DNA from: an unicellular cyanobacterium SU3
GTDB lineage: Bacteria > Cyanobacteriota > Cyanobacteriia > Cyanobacteriales > Microcystaceae
Direction of reading: 5' to 3'
Assembly: GCA_002172675.1 (NCBI GenBank)
Contig: NETF01000061.1
Location: 1-64,000, forward strand
DNA: 64,000 nt
Shown here: positions 37,502-46,691 of the stretch, piece by piece
Layout of the letters: every line of letters starts with the position of its first letter
How positions within the stretch are numbered: the first letter of the stretch is position 1
Position numbers and translations under genes: made by a program
Notes under the pieces: generated by a model
Seen by the model: only the letters and a program-made list of their open reading frames with translations
Told to the model about the DNA's origin: nothing
The model's database searches: none

Positions 37502-37678
37502 CTAAGGATTAACTCTTTCTGCTTGTTTAGAATAGATCCAAACAGCATGAATAGCCCCTGGAAGCCAGCCTAAAAGAGTCAATAAAATATTGATTAACAA
37601 AGTAACATTGACTCCCACCAAAAGAAACACACCAAGGGGAGGAAGAAGAATACATAGAATTAGTTTTAAAATTTGCAT
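37502..37678 (-). CDS. YqaE/Pmp3-family small membrane protein
   Basis: A 58-residue frame from ATG (37676-37678) to TAG (37502-37504). It contains LILCILLPPLGVFLLVG and LLTLLGWLPGAIHAVWIYSK, the two transmembrane helices and PPLGV/GWLPGAIHA motifs of the Pmp3/YqaE family. These are stress-related small membrane proteins. It is divergent from the holin-like gene. Confidence 0.88.
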   Translation of the reverse strand: MQILKLILCILLPPLGVFLLVGVNVTLLINILLTLLGWLPGAIHAVWIYSKQAERVNP

Positions 37679-37911
37679 TTTTGTATTTCAATAACAATTA
37701 CTACTTCTTTTATTGTAAAAAAAATAGCTAAGATATCATCTTTCTCAAGACAGAGAAAAAAACATAAGCAAACAAATATAAACAATTAACGCTTGAATAA
37801 AGCGAATAACGATTTATCCCGTTAGATAGATAAAGTCTTATTGATTATTTGTTAGATTGGGAATGTCTAGCGTTAGAAAAATATATTTTTGTTAAAGTTT
37901 AGGAGATAAAT

Positions 37912-38286
37912 ATGTTAAGGAATTTATTAACATTATTAGGAACTGCTTTAAGTTTATTAGTGGTTGATATTATTTTCCCTGGGGTCAGTTTAGCTAATTT
38001 TCCCTCTGCGTTAATTGCAGGGCTGGTTATTGGTTTAATTAACATTTCAGCTAAACCTGTCATCTCATTTTTAAGCTTACCGCTTAACTTCGTTACCCTA
38101 GGGGCGTTTTCATTAGTTATTAATGGCTTTTGTTTTTGGTTAGCTTCCGTATTGGCTCCTGGGTTTAGGGTCAGTGGGTTGCTGGCTTTCTTCCTCGCGC
38201 CAGTAATCTTATCCTTTGTCAATACTTTCTTAAGTGAATACTTTGCTGAGAAATATCCAAAGCTTACAGAAGATAGTTCCGTCTAG
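37912..38286 (+). CDS. Phage-holin-4 superfamily (YvlD-like) membrane protein
   Basis: The 124-residue protein has four hydrophobic segments with the family pattern: VDIIFPGVSLANFPSALIAG, LVIGLINISAKPVISFLSLP, NFVTLGAFSLVINGFCFWLA and LLAFFLAPVILSFVNTFL. The PF04020 family is widespread on chromosomes and is not a true phage holin here. A TAGGAG site precedes the ATG. The SLC12-type transporter gene follows after 71 bases. Confidence 0.9.
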   Translation: MLRNLLTLLGTALSLLVVDIIFPGVSLANFPSALIAGLVIGLINISAKPVISFLSLPLNFVTLGAFSLVINGFCFWLASVLAPGFRVSGLLAFFLAPVILSFVNTFLSEYFAEKYPKLTEDSSV

Positions 38287-38357
38287 CCTTGGCCGTGGCT
38301 TAATCTCAAAAATCTGGCATAATAACTGTGAACAACTCAATAAAGTCATAGTCGTCT

Positions 38358-40604
38358 GTGAAATTGCCCTTTCGATCGCAACCCCCAAACCCTCAGTCTC
38401 CTCTCGAAGAAAACCCATCCGGCTTAGGAACCTTTGGGGGTGTTTATACCCCCTCTATTTTGACCATCTTGGGCGTAATCATGTATTTACGCTTTGGTTG
38501 GGTCGTAGGGAACTCAGGGTTAATTGGGACGATTTTAATCGTTGTTTTAGCCAATCTCATTACCTTTTTAACCGCCCTTTCCGTTTGTGCGATCGCCACA
38601 GATCGCGTTGTTAGAACCGGAGGGGCTTATTATATGATTAGTCGCTCTTTAGGAGTGGAAACCGGGGGTGCAGTGGGCATTCCCCTTTATTTTGCTCAAG
38701 CCCTTTCTGTCGCGTTATATACCATCGGTTTTGCTGAAAGTGTGGTAACAACCTTTCCTGACTGGGGTCTGAGTCAACTCTACATCGCCTTAATTGTTAC
38801 GGTTGGGGTGGGAATTTTAGCGTTTACCTCGGCCGATATTGCCATTAAAGCCCAATACTTTATCATGGCGGCCATTGTTTTATCATTACTCTCCTTTTTC
38901 TTCGGTCATTCCGTCGAAGAAACCCAGATCGAACTGTGGGTTAATAATAAAGAACCGTTTTGGGCTGTATTTGCTGTCTTTTTCCCAGCGGTAACTGGGA
39001 TCATGGCCGGGGTGAATATGTCAGGAGACTTAAAAGACCCCATTAAAGCCCTACCCATCGGAACCTTAGCTGCAGTGGGAACCGGGTTTTTAATCTATAT
39101 GATTTTACCCATTTTTATGGCCATGCGGGCTAATAGTAGCACCTTAATCGCAGAACCCTTGATTATGCAACGAATGGCGTTGTGGGGACCAGCCATTTCT
39201 TTAGGGGTTTGGGGGGCAACCCTTAGTAGTGCCATTGGTAGTATTTTAGGGGCCCCGCGTATTCTTCAAGCCTTGGCCAGAGACGGTATTTTACCCCATT
39301 GGATGCGCTTTTTAGGCCAAGGTAGCGGGCCTAACGACGAACCGAAAATAGGCACATTAGTAACCTTTGCTGTAGCGATCGCTGCGGTTTGTATTGGGGA
39401 CTTAAATATTATTGCCCCAGTGTTAACCATGTTTTTCTTGACCACTTATCTCGTCCTTAATATTTCGGCCGGGGTAGAAGGGTTATTAAATAGTCCCTCT
39501 TTTCGTCCTTCTTTTAAAGTGCATTGGACATTATCTTTATTAGGAGCTGTTGGTTGTTTAGGGGTGATGTTTCTCATCGATGCTGTCGCCACCTGTGTCG
39601 CTGCTATTGTGGTCATTGCCATCTATTTTTGGGTCCGTCAACGAGAATTAATGGTGACGTGGGGAGACGTGCGACGGGGTATATGGATGGCTGTCTTACG
39701 CATGGCCATTTTACAAACCGATCACACCGATGATACAAAAAATTGGCGGCCTCAATTTTTGGTCTTGTCTGGTGCGCCGACAAAACGCTGGCCGTTAATT
39801 CAGTTAGCCCAAGCTTTGACCCATGATCGAGGATTAATTACCGTGTCGAGTGTCTTACCTCAAGGATCACGGGATGTTGCTCGTCAAGCGGTGCTAGAAA
39901 GGCGTATTCGGGACTATTTACAACGCCGCGGGGTGCAAGCGTTAGTTAGGTTAATTACGGCACCTGATCCCTTTGATGGGGCTGAAAGACTGGTCGAAAC
40001 CTATGGGTTAGGATCGATTGTTCCTAATACGATTTTATTGGGAGATTCTCAACAAAGCACTCACCGCGATCGCTATTGTAAAATGATCGCTAATCTTTAT
40101 AAGGCACAACGGAATGTTATTGTGCTGCGAGAAAATCCTAATTTAACCTATGATCCCTGGTATGAGTCGAAAAATCGGCGGTTTCGTATCGATGTTTGGT
40201 GGGGTGGTGGAATACAAGGCAATGGTAGTTTAATGTTAATTTTGGCTTATCTACTCCACTCTAATCCTAAATGGCAAAAAGGAGAGATTCATCTTAAGTT
40301 AGTGGTAATGGATGAAACGGCTGTGAGTGAGGCACAACATAATTTAGATAAATTAGTGCAAGATTTACGCATTGATGCAGTCTCTGAGATTATTTTAGCC
40401 AATGGGCGAAGCTTTGCTACGATTCTTAAACAGTCATCTAGAGGGGCTGATTTCATCTTTTTAGGAATGCCCTCTCCAAGTGACGATAAGTTGTTTGTTC
40501 CTAACTATGAAAGACTACAAAACTGGACTCGAGATTTACCAACGACTGTCTTTGTTTTAGCTGCACCTGAGTTTAATTTCCAAGAAGTTTTAGGAGAAAA
40601 TTGA
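38358..40604 (+). CDS. SLC12-type cation-chloride cotransporter/APC permease
   Basis: The 748-residue protein begins with GLGTFGGVYTPSILTILGVI and RFGWVVGNSGL, then RTGGAYYMISRSLGVETGGA, closely like eukaryotic Na-K-Cl and K-Cl cotransporters. About 12 membrane helices reach residue 440. A soluble C-terminal domain of roughly 300 residues follows, with FLVLSGAPTKRWPLIQLAQ and MLILAYLLHSNPKW, as in SLC12 proteins. The likely role is ion or amino-acid transport; the substrate is unproven. The start codon is GTG. Confidence 0.88.
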   Translation: MKLPFRSQPPNPQSPLEENPSGLGTFGGVYTPSILTILGVIMYLRFGWVVGNSGLIGTILIVVLANLITFLTALSVCAIATDRVVRTGGAYYMISRSLGVETGGAVGIPLYFAQALSVALYTIGFAESVVTTFPDWGLSQLYIALIVTVGVGILAFTSADIAIKAQYFIMAAIVLSLLSFFFGHSVEETQIELWVNNKEPFWAVFAVFFPAVTGIMAGVNMSGDLKDPIKALPIGTLAAVGTGFLIYMILPIFMAMRANSSTLIAEPLIMQRMALWGPAISLGVWGATLSSAIGSILGAPRILQALARDGILPHWMRFLGQGSGPNDEPKIGTLVTFAVAIAAVCIGDLNIIAPVLTMFFLTTYLVLNISAGVEGLLNSPSFRPSFKVHWTLSLLGAVGCLGVMFLIDAVATCVAAIVVIAIYFWVRQRELMVTWGDVRRGIWMAVLRMAILQTDHTDDTKNWRPQFLVLSGAPTKRWPLIQLAQALTHDRGLITVSSVLPQGSRDVARQAVLERRIRDYLQRRGVQALVRLITAPDPFDGAERLVETYGLGSIVPNTILLGDSQQSTHRDRYCKMIANLYKAQRNVIVLRENPNLTYDPWYESKNRRFRIDVWWGGGIQGNGSLMLILAYLLHSNPKWQKGEIHLKLVVMDETAVSEAQHNLDKLVQDLRIDAVSEIILANGRSFATILKQSSRGADFIFLGMPSPSDDKLFVPNYERLQNWTRDLPTTVFVLAAPEFNFQEVLGEN

Positions 40605-40683
40605 ATTCATGATGATTCTAGTCTTAGAGTAATATGTAATGTTAAGCTAGATAACTAAGTTTAGAGCGAAACATTTAATAGTA

Positions 40684-41565
40684 ATGATTACAGTAAAAAA
40701 CAAAGTCCAAGAAAAATTAATTTCATTACGTCATAAGTTATTTCCTATTCCTCAAGACAAACTCTTTCCCTATGATGTAATTGTTCATTTTTCATATCAT
40801 AAATGTTTGACCGTATATTATTCTAGAGTAATGAAACTTTTAAGTAAAGAGTTTAATATTGGTTATAAACATTTTAATAGCAATATTACTGAATTTATTA
40901 ACTATTTACCCAAGAATACTAATAAGTCAAAAAAATATATTTTAGGTCTTAATGGGCATAATAATGATATCCCTTTTGATACATTCCCTAATTATAAAGG
41001 AAGTCATTTTATTCGAGATCCTAGAGATTTGATTGTCTCTGGTTATAAATATCATCTTTGGACTCAGGAATCTTGGTGTAATAATTCTAATTTTAACTGG
41101 AAAAATATAATTAACCATCCTTATTTTTTAGAATATGTAGCCAAGGATAAAAATGAGCTTCCTCATAATATTTCTTACAAAAACTATCTTAATAAATTTG
41201 ACAAAGAAACAGGAATAATACTTGAACTTATTCGGCTACAACCTCATCTGACTAAAATGCAAACTTGGAACTTTAATAATAGTAATATCATAGAAAAAAA
41301 ATATGAAGATATTATTGGAAATGAAATTGAATGTTTTAGAGACATATTTGTACATTATGGATTTTGTCCAGAGATGATAACTAGAGGATTACAAATAGTA
41401 GAAATGTATTCTCTAAAAAACCGACCTAAAACTGATAAACATATCAGAAAAGGATTATCTAGCCAGTGGATGTTAGAATTTTCTCCATTCCACAAAAGAT
41501 TATTTAAAGAACTTACTGGAAATTTACTAATAACATTAGGTTATGAACAAGATATGAATTGGTAA
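40684..41565 (+). CDS. Sulfotransferase-family protein
   Basis: The 293-residue protein has a P-loop-like 5'-PAPS-binding segment VHFSYHKCLTVYYSRVMK and the 3'-phosphate motif FIRDPRDLIVSGYKYHLWT. The C-terminal YGFCPEMITRGLQIVE and KHIRKGLSSQW fit the rest of the sulfotransferase fold. HKCLT replaces the more usual PKCGTT. The acceptor is unknown. The gene is more AT-rich than its neighbours, suggesting transfer. It ends one base before the convergent gene's stop. Confidence 0.8.
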   Translation: MITVKNKVQEKLISLRHKLFPIPQDKLFPYDVIVHFSYHKCLTVYYSRVMKLLSKEFNIGYKHFNSNITEFINYLPKNTNKSKKYILGLNGHNNDIPFDTFPNYKGSHFIRDPRDLIVSGYKYHLWTQESWCNNSNFNWKNIINHPYFLEYVAKDKNELPHNISYKNYLNKFDKETGIILELIRLQPHLTKMQTWNFNNSNIIEKKYEDIIGNEIECFRDIFVHYGFCPEMITRGLQIVEMYSLKNRPKTDKHIRKGLSSQWMLEFSPFHKRLFKELTGNLLITLGYEQDMNW

Positions 41566-42087
41566 TTAATTATTTAGTTGACACTTTTCTCGGAGTAAAG
41601 ATAAAGCTAATTCAAAACTATTGGGTTGGGTTTGTACCGTATAAGCTTCTCTTTCTAAATCTTTACGATGAATATCTCGATACCTTTGAAAAAAAGGACG
41701 GGCTTGATTAATGGGTTCTAAGGTTAATCCTAAAGCGGTTATTTCTCCTTTTCCTGCACACACTTGCGACGCATGAACCGATTCGTGAATGATAGTTGGT
41801 AGGGCAATATGGAGATTAAAAACGACAGGATTAATCCATATTTTTTTTGTGGTAACTTGTAATAGTCCATAAGCCCCTCGTTTCGGTGGTAAAGCAAGAA
41901 TAACCTCAAATCCTGCTTTTTCTAATTCTTGTTTTAACTGATTAAATTTTTCGTTTTTTTCTCTATTTTGAGCGAGTATTCTATTATTTTCAACTGGTTG
42001 ATCACGAGTTGTTGATCGATACTTTAACGATGTCTCATCAAAGTTTAAAGACATTAATAAAAAATAAGTTGATAGTAATTGTAACAT
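41566..42087 (-). CDS. Putative zinc metallopeptidase-like protein (HExxH)
   Basis: The 173-residue protein has an N-terminal hydrophobic stretch (LLSTYFLLMSLNF) that may be a signal or anchor. A zincin-like motif HESVHASQ follows the segment KKIWINPVVFNLHIALPTI. No third ligand is certain; EREAYTVQ could provide a Glu. I do not recognise a named family. Its stop abuts the sulfotransferase stop. Confidence 0.65.
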   Translation of the reverse strand: MLQLLSTYFLLMSLNFDETSLKYRSTTRDQPVENNRILAQNREKNEKFNQLKQELEKAGFEVILALPPKRGAYGLLQVTTKKIWINPVVFNLHIALPTIIHESVHASQVCAGKGEITALGLTLEPINQARPFFQRYRDIHRKDLEREAYTVQTQPNSFELALSLLREKCQLNN

Positions 42088-42143
42088 TGAGACTGTTCCC
42101 CGTATTAGAAGTTATTCATATTAAATGGGATTGTATTAGCATC

Positions 42144-42305
42144 TTAAAAATTGGGCATTAATAATAAACCTTTTCTACTCTTCATATAAACTTCTTTGTA
42201 CAGCGTGTCTAAAGCTTTTTCTTGAGAAAGTCTTTGAGAAATTGATAAAAATATTTGATCAGTTTCCGCTTCAGCAACACTAGAAATAAGAATTTGATAT
42301 TTCAT
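42144..42305 (-). pseudogene. RelE/ParE-like toxin, N-terminal remnant
   Basis: A 53-residue frame begins MKYQILISSVAEAETDQIF, the usual start of RelE/ParE-type toxins (K-V-x-I-S-x-x-A-x-x-D). It then diverges and stops after KSRKGLLLMPNF, about 40 residues short of a full toxin. It follows the putative antitoxin by 9 bases on the same strand, so the pair reads as a decayed module. Confidence 0.55.
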
Positions 42306-42314
42306 AAATTTCAA

Positions 42315-42518
42315 TTATAAATTGTATTTTTTATATTGTTCTTCAAAAAAATCATCAAAAGAGCGATAATTTCCTAATTCAAAATCAGTTAATCCTTCTT
42401 GAATACCTTTGATTGCTTCTTTTGTATCTTCTGTCTCCCATTCAAGAAGTGTGATCAGTAATTTAGTAATTACTTGATTAATTTCTTCTACTGTGATAAT
42501 TATTAACCAAATTTTCAA
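42315..42518 (-). CDS. Putative antitoxin of the degenerate RelE/ParE module
   Basis: The frame encodes up to 67 residues. The C-terminal part (KEAIKGIQEGLTDFELGNYR, SFDDFFEEQYKKYNL) has the E-G-L-x-D-x-x-x-G-x-x pattern of antitoxins paired with RelE/ParE toxins. The 5' end overlaps the 3' end of cobT by 41 bases, and only a TTG start is available, so the true start is uncertain. The paired toxin is truncated. Confidence 0.55.
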   Translation of the reverse strand: MKIWLIIITVEEINQVITKLLITLLEWETEDTKEAIKGIQEGLTDFELGNYRSFDDFFEEQYKKYNL

Positions 42519-43587
42519 TACTATTTAATAACTTTTCTTGTGTCCAACGATAAGATAAAGAAGCAGCGATCGCAGATCCGCCAGCACCTACCCCCTCTTT
42601 AACATATCCTTTTTCATACATTTTTAATTGTTCATAAGAAGAACTAGAAAAATTCAATTGAGTTGCTAATAAAGGAACCTTACCAATAGACTCAGCTAAA
42701 GCAACTGTATCCCCTGTAATATCTTCTGCTACCCAGCGAGTTGTCCCCACAATAATATTATCTAAGTTACCTTGATATTTAGATGTATTAATAATACTTT
42801 TAATTAAAGCATAAACTGCTAACATTTGAGTTCCTCCAGCTAATATTACCCCTGTTTTTACACTAGCACTAATCGCCATTCCTGCTACAACAATTTGCAT
42901 CGGATCGCCCACAGCCGCCACTAATTCGAAAGAATTAATGGGATTAAAACGAGCATGATAACCAGCCTTTTTAAAACCCTCTTTAACAATTAATTCTTTT
43001 TGTTTATGATTACAATAAGGATGACTACTATTAACTTTACCTGTGGCGTTAAAGCCCAATCCTGTTAAAATAGCTAGGGCGGTTGTTGTGCCACCTACTA
43101 CACATTCACTGAGAATTAAATAATTTTTTGTATAATTTTTTGCTAATTTTTCACCCCAGTTTAATCCTTGTTGAAATAAGTCATAAACTAATGGTAAGGG
43201 TAAGGCTTTTCCTGTGGTTAAACAGTTAGCTGATTTTCCCCCTAAATCAATAGAAGGAACAGGGGGAGGCGTAGGTAAACCAGCATTAAATAAATGAATT
43301 GGAATGTTGCAAATTTCTAAAATAGCGCGAGTAATAAACACAGGAGAAACCCCTTGGTTTAACGGAGGTAAGGGATATTGATAAGAAGATTGAACCCCAT
43401 TAATTAAAAATTCTGCATCGGCGATCGCTGTATATTTTCTCACTTCTGGTGTTGCCCCGGCTGCTGAAATACCAGGAATTAAAGCCGTCTCAGTAAAGCC
43501 TAAAATACAAGCAAAAATTGGTGAAAAGTCTTGATAGTTTTCAACCCACTTCTGTCCTAATGATTGAGCGGTATAAATGCGAAACAT
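42478..43587 (-). CDS. cobT: CobT-family nicotinate-nucleotide phosphoribosyltransferase
   Basis: The 369-residue protein matches the long CobT-like family (TIGR00303) of cyanobacteria and archaea: GFTETALIPGISAAGATPE, LLYDLF-type helices, SECVVGGTTTALAILTGLGF and GDPMQIVVAGMAISASVKTG. It should activate the lower ligand in cobalamin/pseudocobalamin synthesis by phosphoribosyl transfer. No other cobalamin gene is nearby. It is divergent from purD. Confidence 0.88.
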   Translation of the reverse strand: MFRIYTAQSLGQKWVENYQDFSPIFACILGFTETALIPGISAAGATPEVRKYTAIADAEFLINGVQSSYQYPLPPLNQGVSPVFITRAILEICNIPIHLFNAGLPTPPPVPSIDLGGKSANCLTTGKALPLPLVYDLFQQGLNWGEKLAKNYTKNYLILSECVVGGTTTALAILTGLGFNATGKVNSSHPYCNHKQKELIVKEGFKKAGYHARFNPINSFELVAAVGDPMQIVVAGMAISASVKTGVILAGGTQMLAVYALIKSIINTSKYQGNLDNIIVGTTRWVAEDITGDTVALAESIGKVPLLATQLNFSSSSYEQLKMYEKGYVKEGVGAGGSAIAASLSYRWTQEKLLNSIENLVNNYHSRRN

Positions 43588-43701
43588 GAATTTTATCAGT
43601 GATCACTCATCAGTCATCAATTATCAGATAATAATTTAGATTGCAATGGTAGCACTATTAGAACTATTATGTCTATGGGTTTATTTATGTATAATTAAAG
43701 C

Positions 43702-44961
43702 GTGAAAGTCTTAGTTGTTGGAAATGGAGGGCGTGAACACGCCCTAGCTTGGAAACTACTTCAGTCGCCTCAAGTCGAACAATGTTTTTGTACCCCTGGA
43801 AATGGAGGAACCGCTTCCTTAGAAGGGTGCGACAATCTTCCCTATGCAGTGGATGATTTTGCTAATATTGCTGAATACGTCCAGAAACACAACATTGATC
43901 TGGTAGTGGTTGGGCCAGAAGTTCCCCTATCTCAAGGCATTACTGACTATCTCCAACGTTACAATATTAAGGTATTTGGACCCACTCAAGCCGGCGCACA
44001 AATCGAGTCAAGTAAGTCTTGGGCTAAAAAGTTGATGGCTGATGCTGGTATTGCGATCGCTCAAGGAGAAACCTTTACCGATGCGGAAGCAGCTAAAGCT
44101 TATATTACTCAACAAGGCGCACCCATTGTCGTCAAAGCGGATAACTTGGCTGCAGGGAAAGGGGTGATTGTCGCTCAAACCGTTGAAGAAGCACAAGCAG
44201 CCGTAGATGAGTTAATGATCACCGGCTTTAATTTAATCGTCGTAGAAGAATGTTTACAAGGGGAAGAGGTATCTATATTAGCCCTCACCGATGGTAAAAC
44301 TGTACGGCCTTTATTGCCAGCACAAGATCATAAACGCATTGGAGAAGGAGACACGGGACTTAATACGGGAGGAATGGGAGCCTATGCACCGGCACCTATT
44401 GCAACCCCTGAGTTATTAGAAAGGGTGCAACGAGAAATTTTAGAACCTACCGTGTCAGCCTTGCGTCAGCAGGGTATTAACTATTGTGGGGTATTGTATG
44501 CCGGGTTAATGGTGACACCCGAAGGTGATCCCAAAGTTCTAGAATATAATTGCCGCTTCGGTGATCCTGAAACGCAAGCGGTGTTACCTCTTCTAGAAAC
44601 TCCCTTAGATGAGTTGTTGATGGCTTGTATCGAAGGCCGTTTAAATGAGTTTGCCCCGTTACAATGGTATGACGGGAGTGCGGTGTGCGTGGTAGCTGCC
44701 TCTAAAGGCTATCCTGGAAGCTATAAAAAAGGAAAAGTGATTACAGGGATCACTGAAGCCGAAACCCTCGGATCAACGGTGTTTCAAGCAGGAACCAAGT
44801 TAGACGGCGAGCGCTTATTAACCGATGGGGGACGAGTGTTAGGGGTGACATCTAGGGGTAAAGATTTTAACGAAGCTATTGAGACAGTTTATAGTTGCAT
44901 CGAAGCCATTGATTTTTCGGGTAAATATTATCGTCGTGATATTGGTTATCGAGTTCGTTAA
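43702..44961 (+). CDS. purD: Phosphoribosylamine-glycine ligase (GARS)
   Basis: Catalyses the second step of purine synthesis, joining glycine to phosphoribosylamine with ATP. The 419-residue product has VLVVGNGGREHALAWKL, the ATP-grasp region KADNLAAGKGVIVA and PLLPAQDHKRIGEGD, then NTGGMGAYAPAP and VLEYNCRFGDPETQAVLPLL. Length is normal. The start is GTG, with a TATAAT at 43690-43695 only six bases upstream and no clear ribosome site, so the mRNA may be nearly leaderless (inference). Confidence 0.96.
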   Translation: MKVLVVGNGGREHALAWKLLQSPQVEQCFCTPGNGGTASLEGCDNLPYAVDDFANIAEYVQKHNIDLVVVGPEVPLSQGITDYLQRYNIKVFGPTQAGAQIESSKSWAKKLMADAGIAIAQGETFTDAEAAKAYITQQGAPIVVKADNLAAGKGVIVAQTVEEAQAAVDELMITGFNLIVVEECLQGEEVSILALTDGKTVRPLLPAQDHKRIGEGDTGLNTGGMGAYAPAPIATPELLERVQREILEPTVSALRQQGINYCGVLYAGLMVTPEGDPKVLEYNCRFGDPETQAVLPLLETPLDELLMACIEGRLNEFAPLQWYDGSAVCVVAASKGYPGSYKKGKVITGITEAETLGSTVFQAGTKLDGERLLTDGGRVLGVTSRGKDFNEAIETVYSCIEAIDFSGKYYRRDIGYRVR

Positions 44962-44978
44962 TTATTGATGAAAAACTA

Positions 44979-45045
44979 ATACAAAAGTTCACCACCAGAC
45001 TATAAAATACAATCCCAGAAGCAGCTAACTTCAACAAAAACATTG
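44979..45045. repeat. 67-bp direct repeat, left copy (degenerate gene end)
   Basis: This block matches 45559-45625 at about 80 percent by eye: TAATACAAA-GTTCACCACCA, then ACTATAAAATACAATCCCAG. On the minus strand the right copy reads WDYILEFGGEHLY followed by a stop, while this copy contains a stop inside the same segment. The two copies flank the nucleotidyltransferase pseudogene. Confidence 0.7.
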
Positions 45046-45121
45046 TGATTAATATAACAGGTTATATGTTCACGTCTCAGAAGTCTGCTAATTTTGAAAT
45101 AGAGTATAATGATAAAGTTAA

Positions 45122-45530
45122 TTTATCTTAAATAAACAAGACTTCAAAGAGTTTATACAATTTCTCAACGATAATGAGGTTAACTATCTTGTGGTTGGTG
45201 GTTATGCTGTAGCAGTTCACGGACATCCTCGTTATATAAAAGATATTGATATTTGGATAGAAATCAATCCAGAAAATGCTACTAATTTACTTCGTGCTTT
45301 AGAACAATTTGGATTTAGTTCATTAGGTTTAAAACTTCAAGATTTTCTCACGCCGAATCGACTTATTAACAAGTATTGATGGCGTTAATTTTGCTGATTG
45401 TTATTCATCGAGAATTGAAGTTAATATTAATAATATCATGGTCAATTTTATTGATTTAGAGAACTTGAAAAAAAATAAAAAAGCATCAGGTCGATTACAA
45501 GACTTGGCGGATTTAGAAAATTTGAGCTAA
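45122..45530 (+). pseudogene. MNT-type nucleotidyltransferase, frameshifted
   Basis: The first frame reads LNKQDFKEFIQFLNDNEVNY, LVVGGYAVAVHGHPRYIKDI and DIWIE, a nucleotidyltransferase core with the GG and DxD motifs. It runs to LKLQDFLTPNR and then stops at 45377-45379. The adjacent frame continues with LTSIDGVNFADCYSSRIEVN, NFIDLENLKKNKKASGR and LQDLADLENLS to TAA 45528-45530. Relatives have about a dozen more residues at the joint, so a small deletion broke the frame. There is no clear start codon. Confidence 0.75.
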
Positions 45531-45558
45531 TAACTAGAACTATTACGGTATCTCAATT

Positions 45559-45625
45559 AATACAAATGTTCACCACCAAACTCTAAAATATAATCCCAGT
45601 AACCACGAACTCTAACAACAATATC
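45559..45625. repeat. 67-bp direct repeat, right copy
   Basis: Second copy of the block at 44979-45045. The minus-strand frame is open here and ends YWDYILEFGGEHLY then TAA, which looks like the C-terminus of a real protein whose body is absent. I do not recognise the family. Confidence 0.7.
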
Positions 45626-45695
45626 GTGCCGGAACCCATAACCTTGATAGAATTATTATTAATAGCAAAACGTAAAAAGTCCATCACCCTACTTT

Positions 45696-46514
45696 TTATC
45701 TAACCTTATCTAACCACTGATTTAAACTATCTAAATCAGTAAAATCAAATAAAGCAAGGGATAAATTATCTAATTGACTAGAAGATAATTGTTTTATTTT
45801 TTGTTCAGTTTTTAAAGAAATATTCCCTAATCTTCGTTCAAGTTGACATAAAATTAAACTTTGTTTTCCCTCTATTTCTCCCTTCTTTTGTCTTTCCTCT
45901 CCTTCTGATTTTATTCTTTCTTCAGGAGTTAAATAACGATCGCCCTTTTCATCATACCAGTATAACCATTCTCTTTCTATTCCTTGATAAGTTCCTATTT
46001 CTTTACCGATGCCTAAATTTAATTCTGATAACCAGATTGTTTCCCCTGTTAATAATTCATAGTTTCCATTATTTAATTGATAAACTTCTAATCTAGGTTT
46101 CCTTTTCCGTAGAGGATTGTAAATAACATAATATAAAATACCCATTTCTGCATAAAAATCTTTTTTTTCAGTATATTCTTTTCTTCTTTTATGAGAAACC
46201 ACTTCTAACACTAAAGTAGGAACCTTTTGTTCTTCCCATAACACATAAGATAATCGTAAATCTTCATCAATAATACGAGGAACTCCAACACTTAAAAATC
46301 CATCAGGAACAATAGCAGGTTCATAGGGATCATAATAAATACCCATATCCACACCAAAATACCAATCTTGTCTTTCTGACCAAATTAAAGCCAGAATAGA
46401 TTGAAGTAAATGGGGAATTAAGTCTTGTAATTCGTTATCCACAGGAGTATCATCAGAGTCAGGTAAATCTTCAGCAGAGGGAAGACAATCTTTAGGATTA
46501 TAGTTTAATAACAT
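45696..46514 (-). CDS. Uma2-family (DUF820) nuclease-fold protein
   Basis: The 272-residue protein has the long Uma2 form: ALIWSERQDWYFGVDMGIYY, AIVPDGFLSVGVPR, VLWEEQKVPTLVLEVVSHKR and DFYAEMGILYYVIYNP. These supply the P-D...E-x-x pattern of the PD-(D/E)xK fold. A charged helical tail follows, with EGEERQKKGEIEGKQSLILC and a C-terminal DUF4351-like segment (LERRLGNISLK, IKQLSSSQLDNLSLALFDF). Such tails are frequent in cyanobacterial members. Function is unknown. Confidence 0.88.
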   Translation of the reverse strand: MLLNYNPKDCLPSAEDLPDSDDTPVDNELQDLIPHLLQSILALIWSERQDWYFGVDMGIYYDPYEPAIVPDGFLSVGVPRIIDEDLRLSYVLWEEQKVPTLVLEVVSHKRRKEYTEKKDFYAEMGILYYVIYNPLRKRKPRLEVYQLNNGNYELLTGETIWLSELNLGIGKEIGTYQGIEREWLYWYDEKGDRYLTPEERIKSEGEERQKKGEIEGKQSLILCQLERRLGNISLKTEQKIKQLSSSQLDNLSLALFDFTDLDSLNQWLDKVR

Positions 46515-46691
46515 GGTATGATTTTAAGTAGCTAGATTTCACTTATGGCTTAAGTTTATTATAAATTTCAAACTTGATAAACTCTAAATGAATCATCAGT
46601 CAAGGTAGGGTAGACATAATAAAATTAATTAATTATTTATCAGAAAATTCGTGTTAGTTTGTCTAGTTCACGAAAATGAAATAAAGATTAT

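Noticed and set aside
37912-38286. Holin-like gene as evidence of a prophage
   Set aside because: PF04020 proteins are common chromosomal membrane proteins; no other phage gene is near.
42478-43587. Cobalamin riboswitch sought upstream of cobT
   Set aside because: The gap to purD is only about 115 bases, AT-rich, and shows no B12-box-like sequence.
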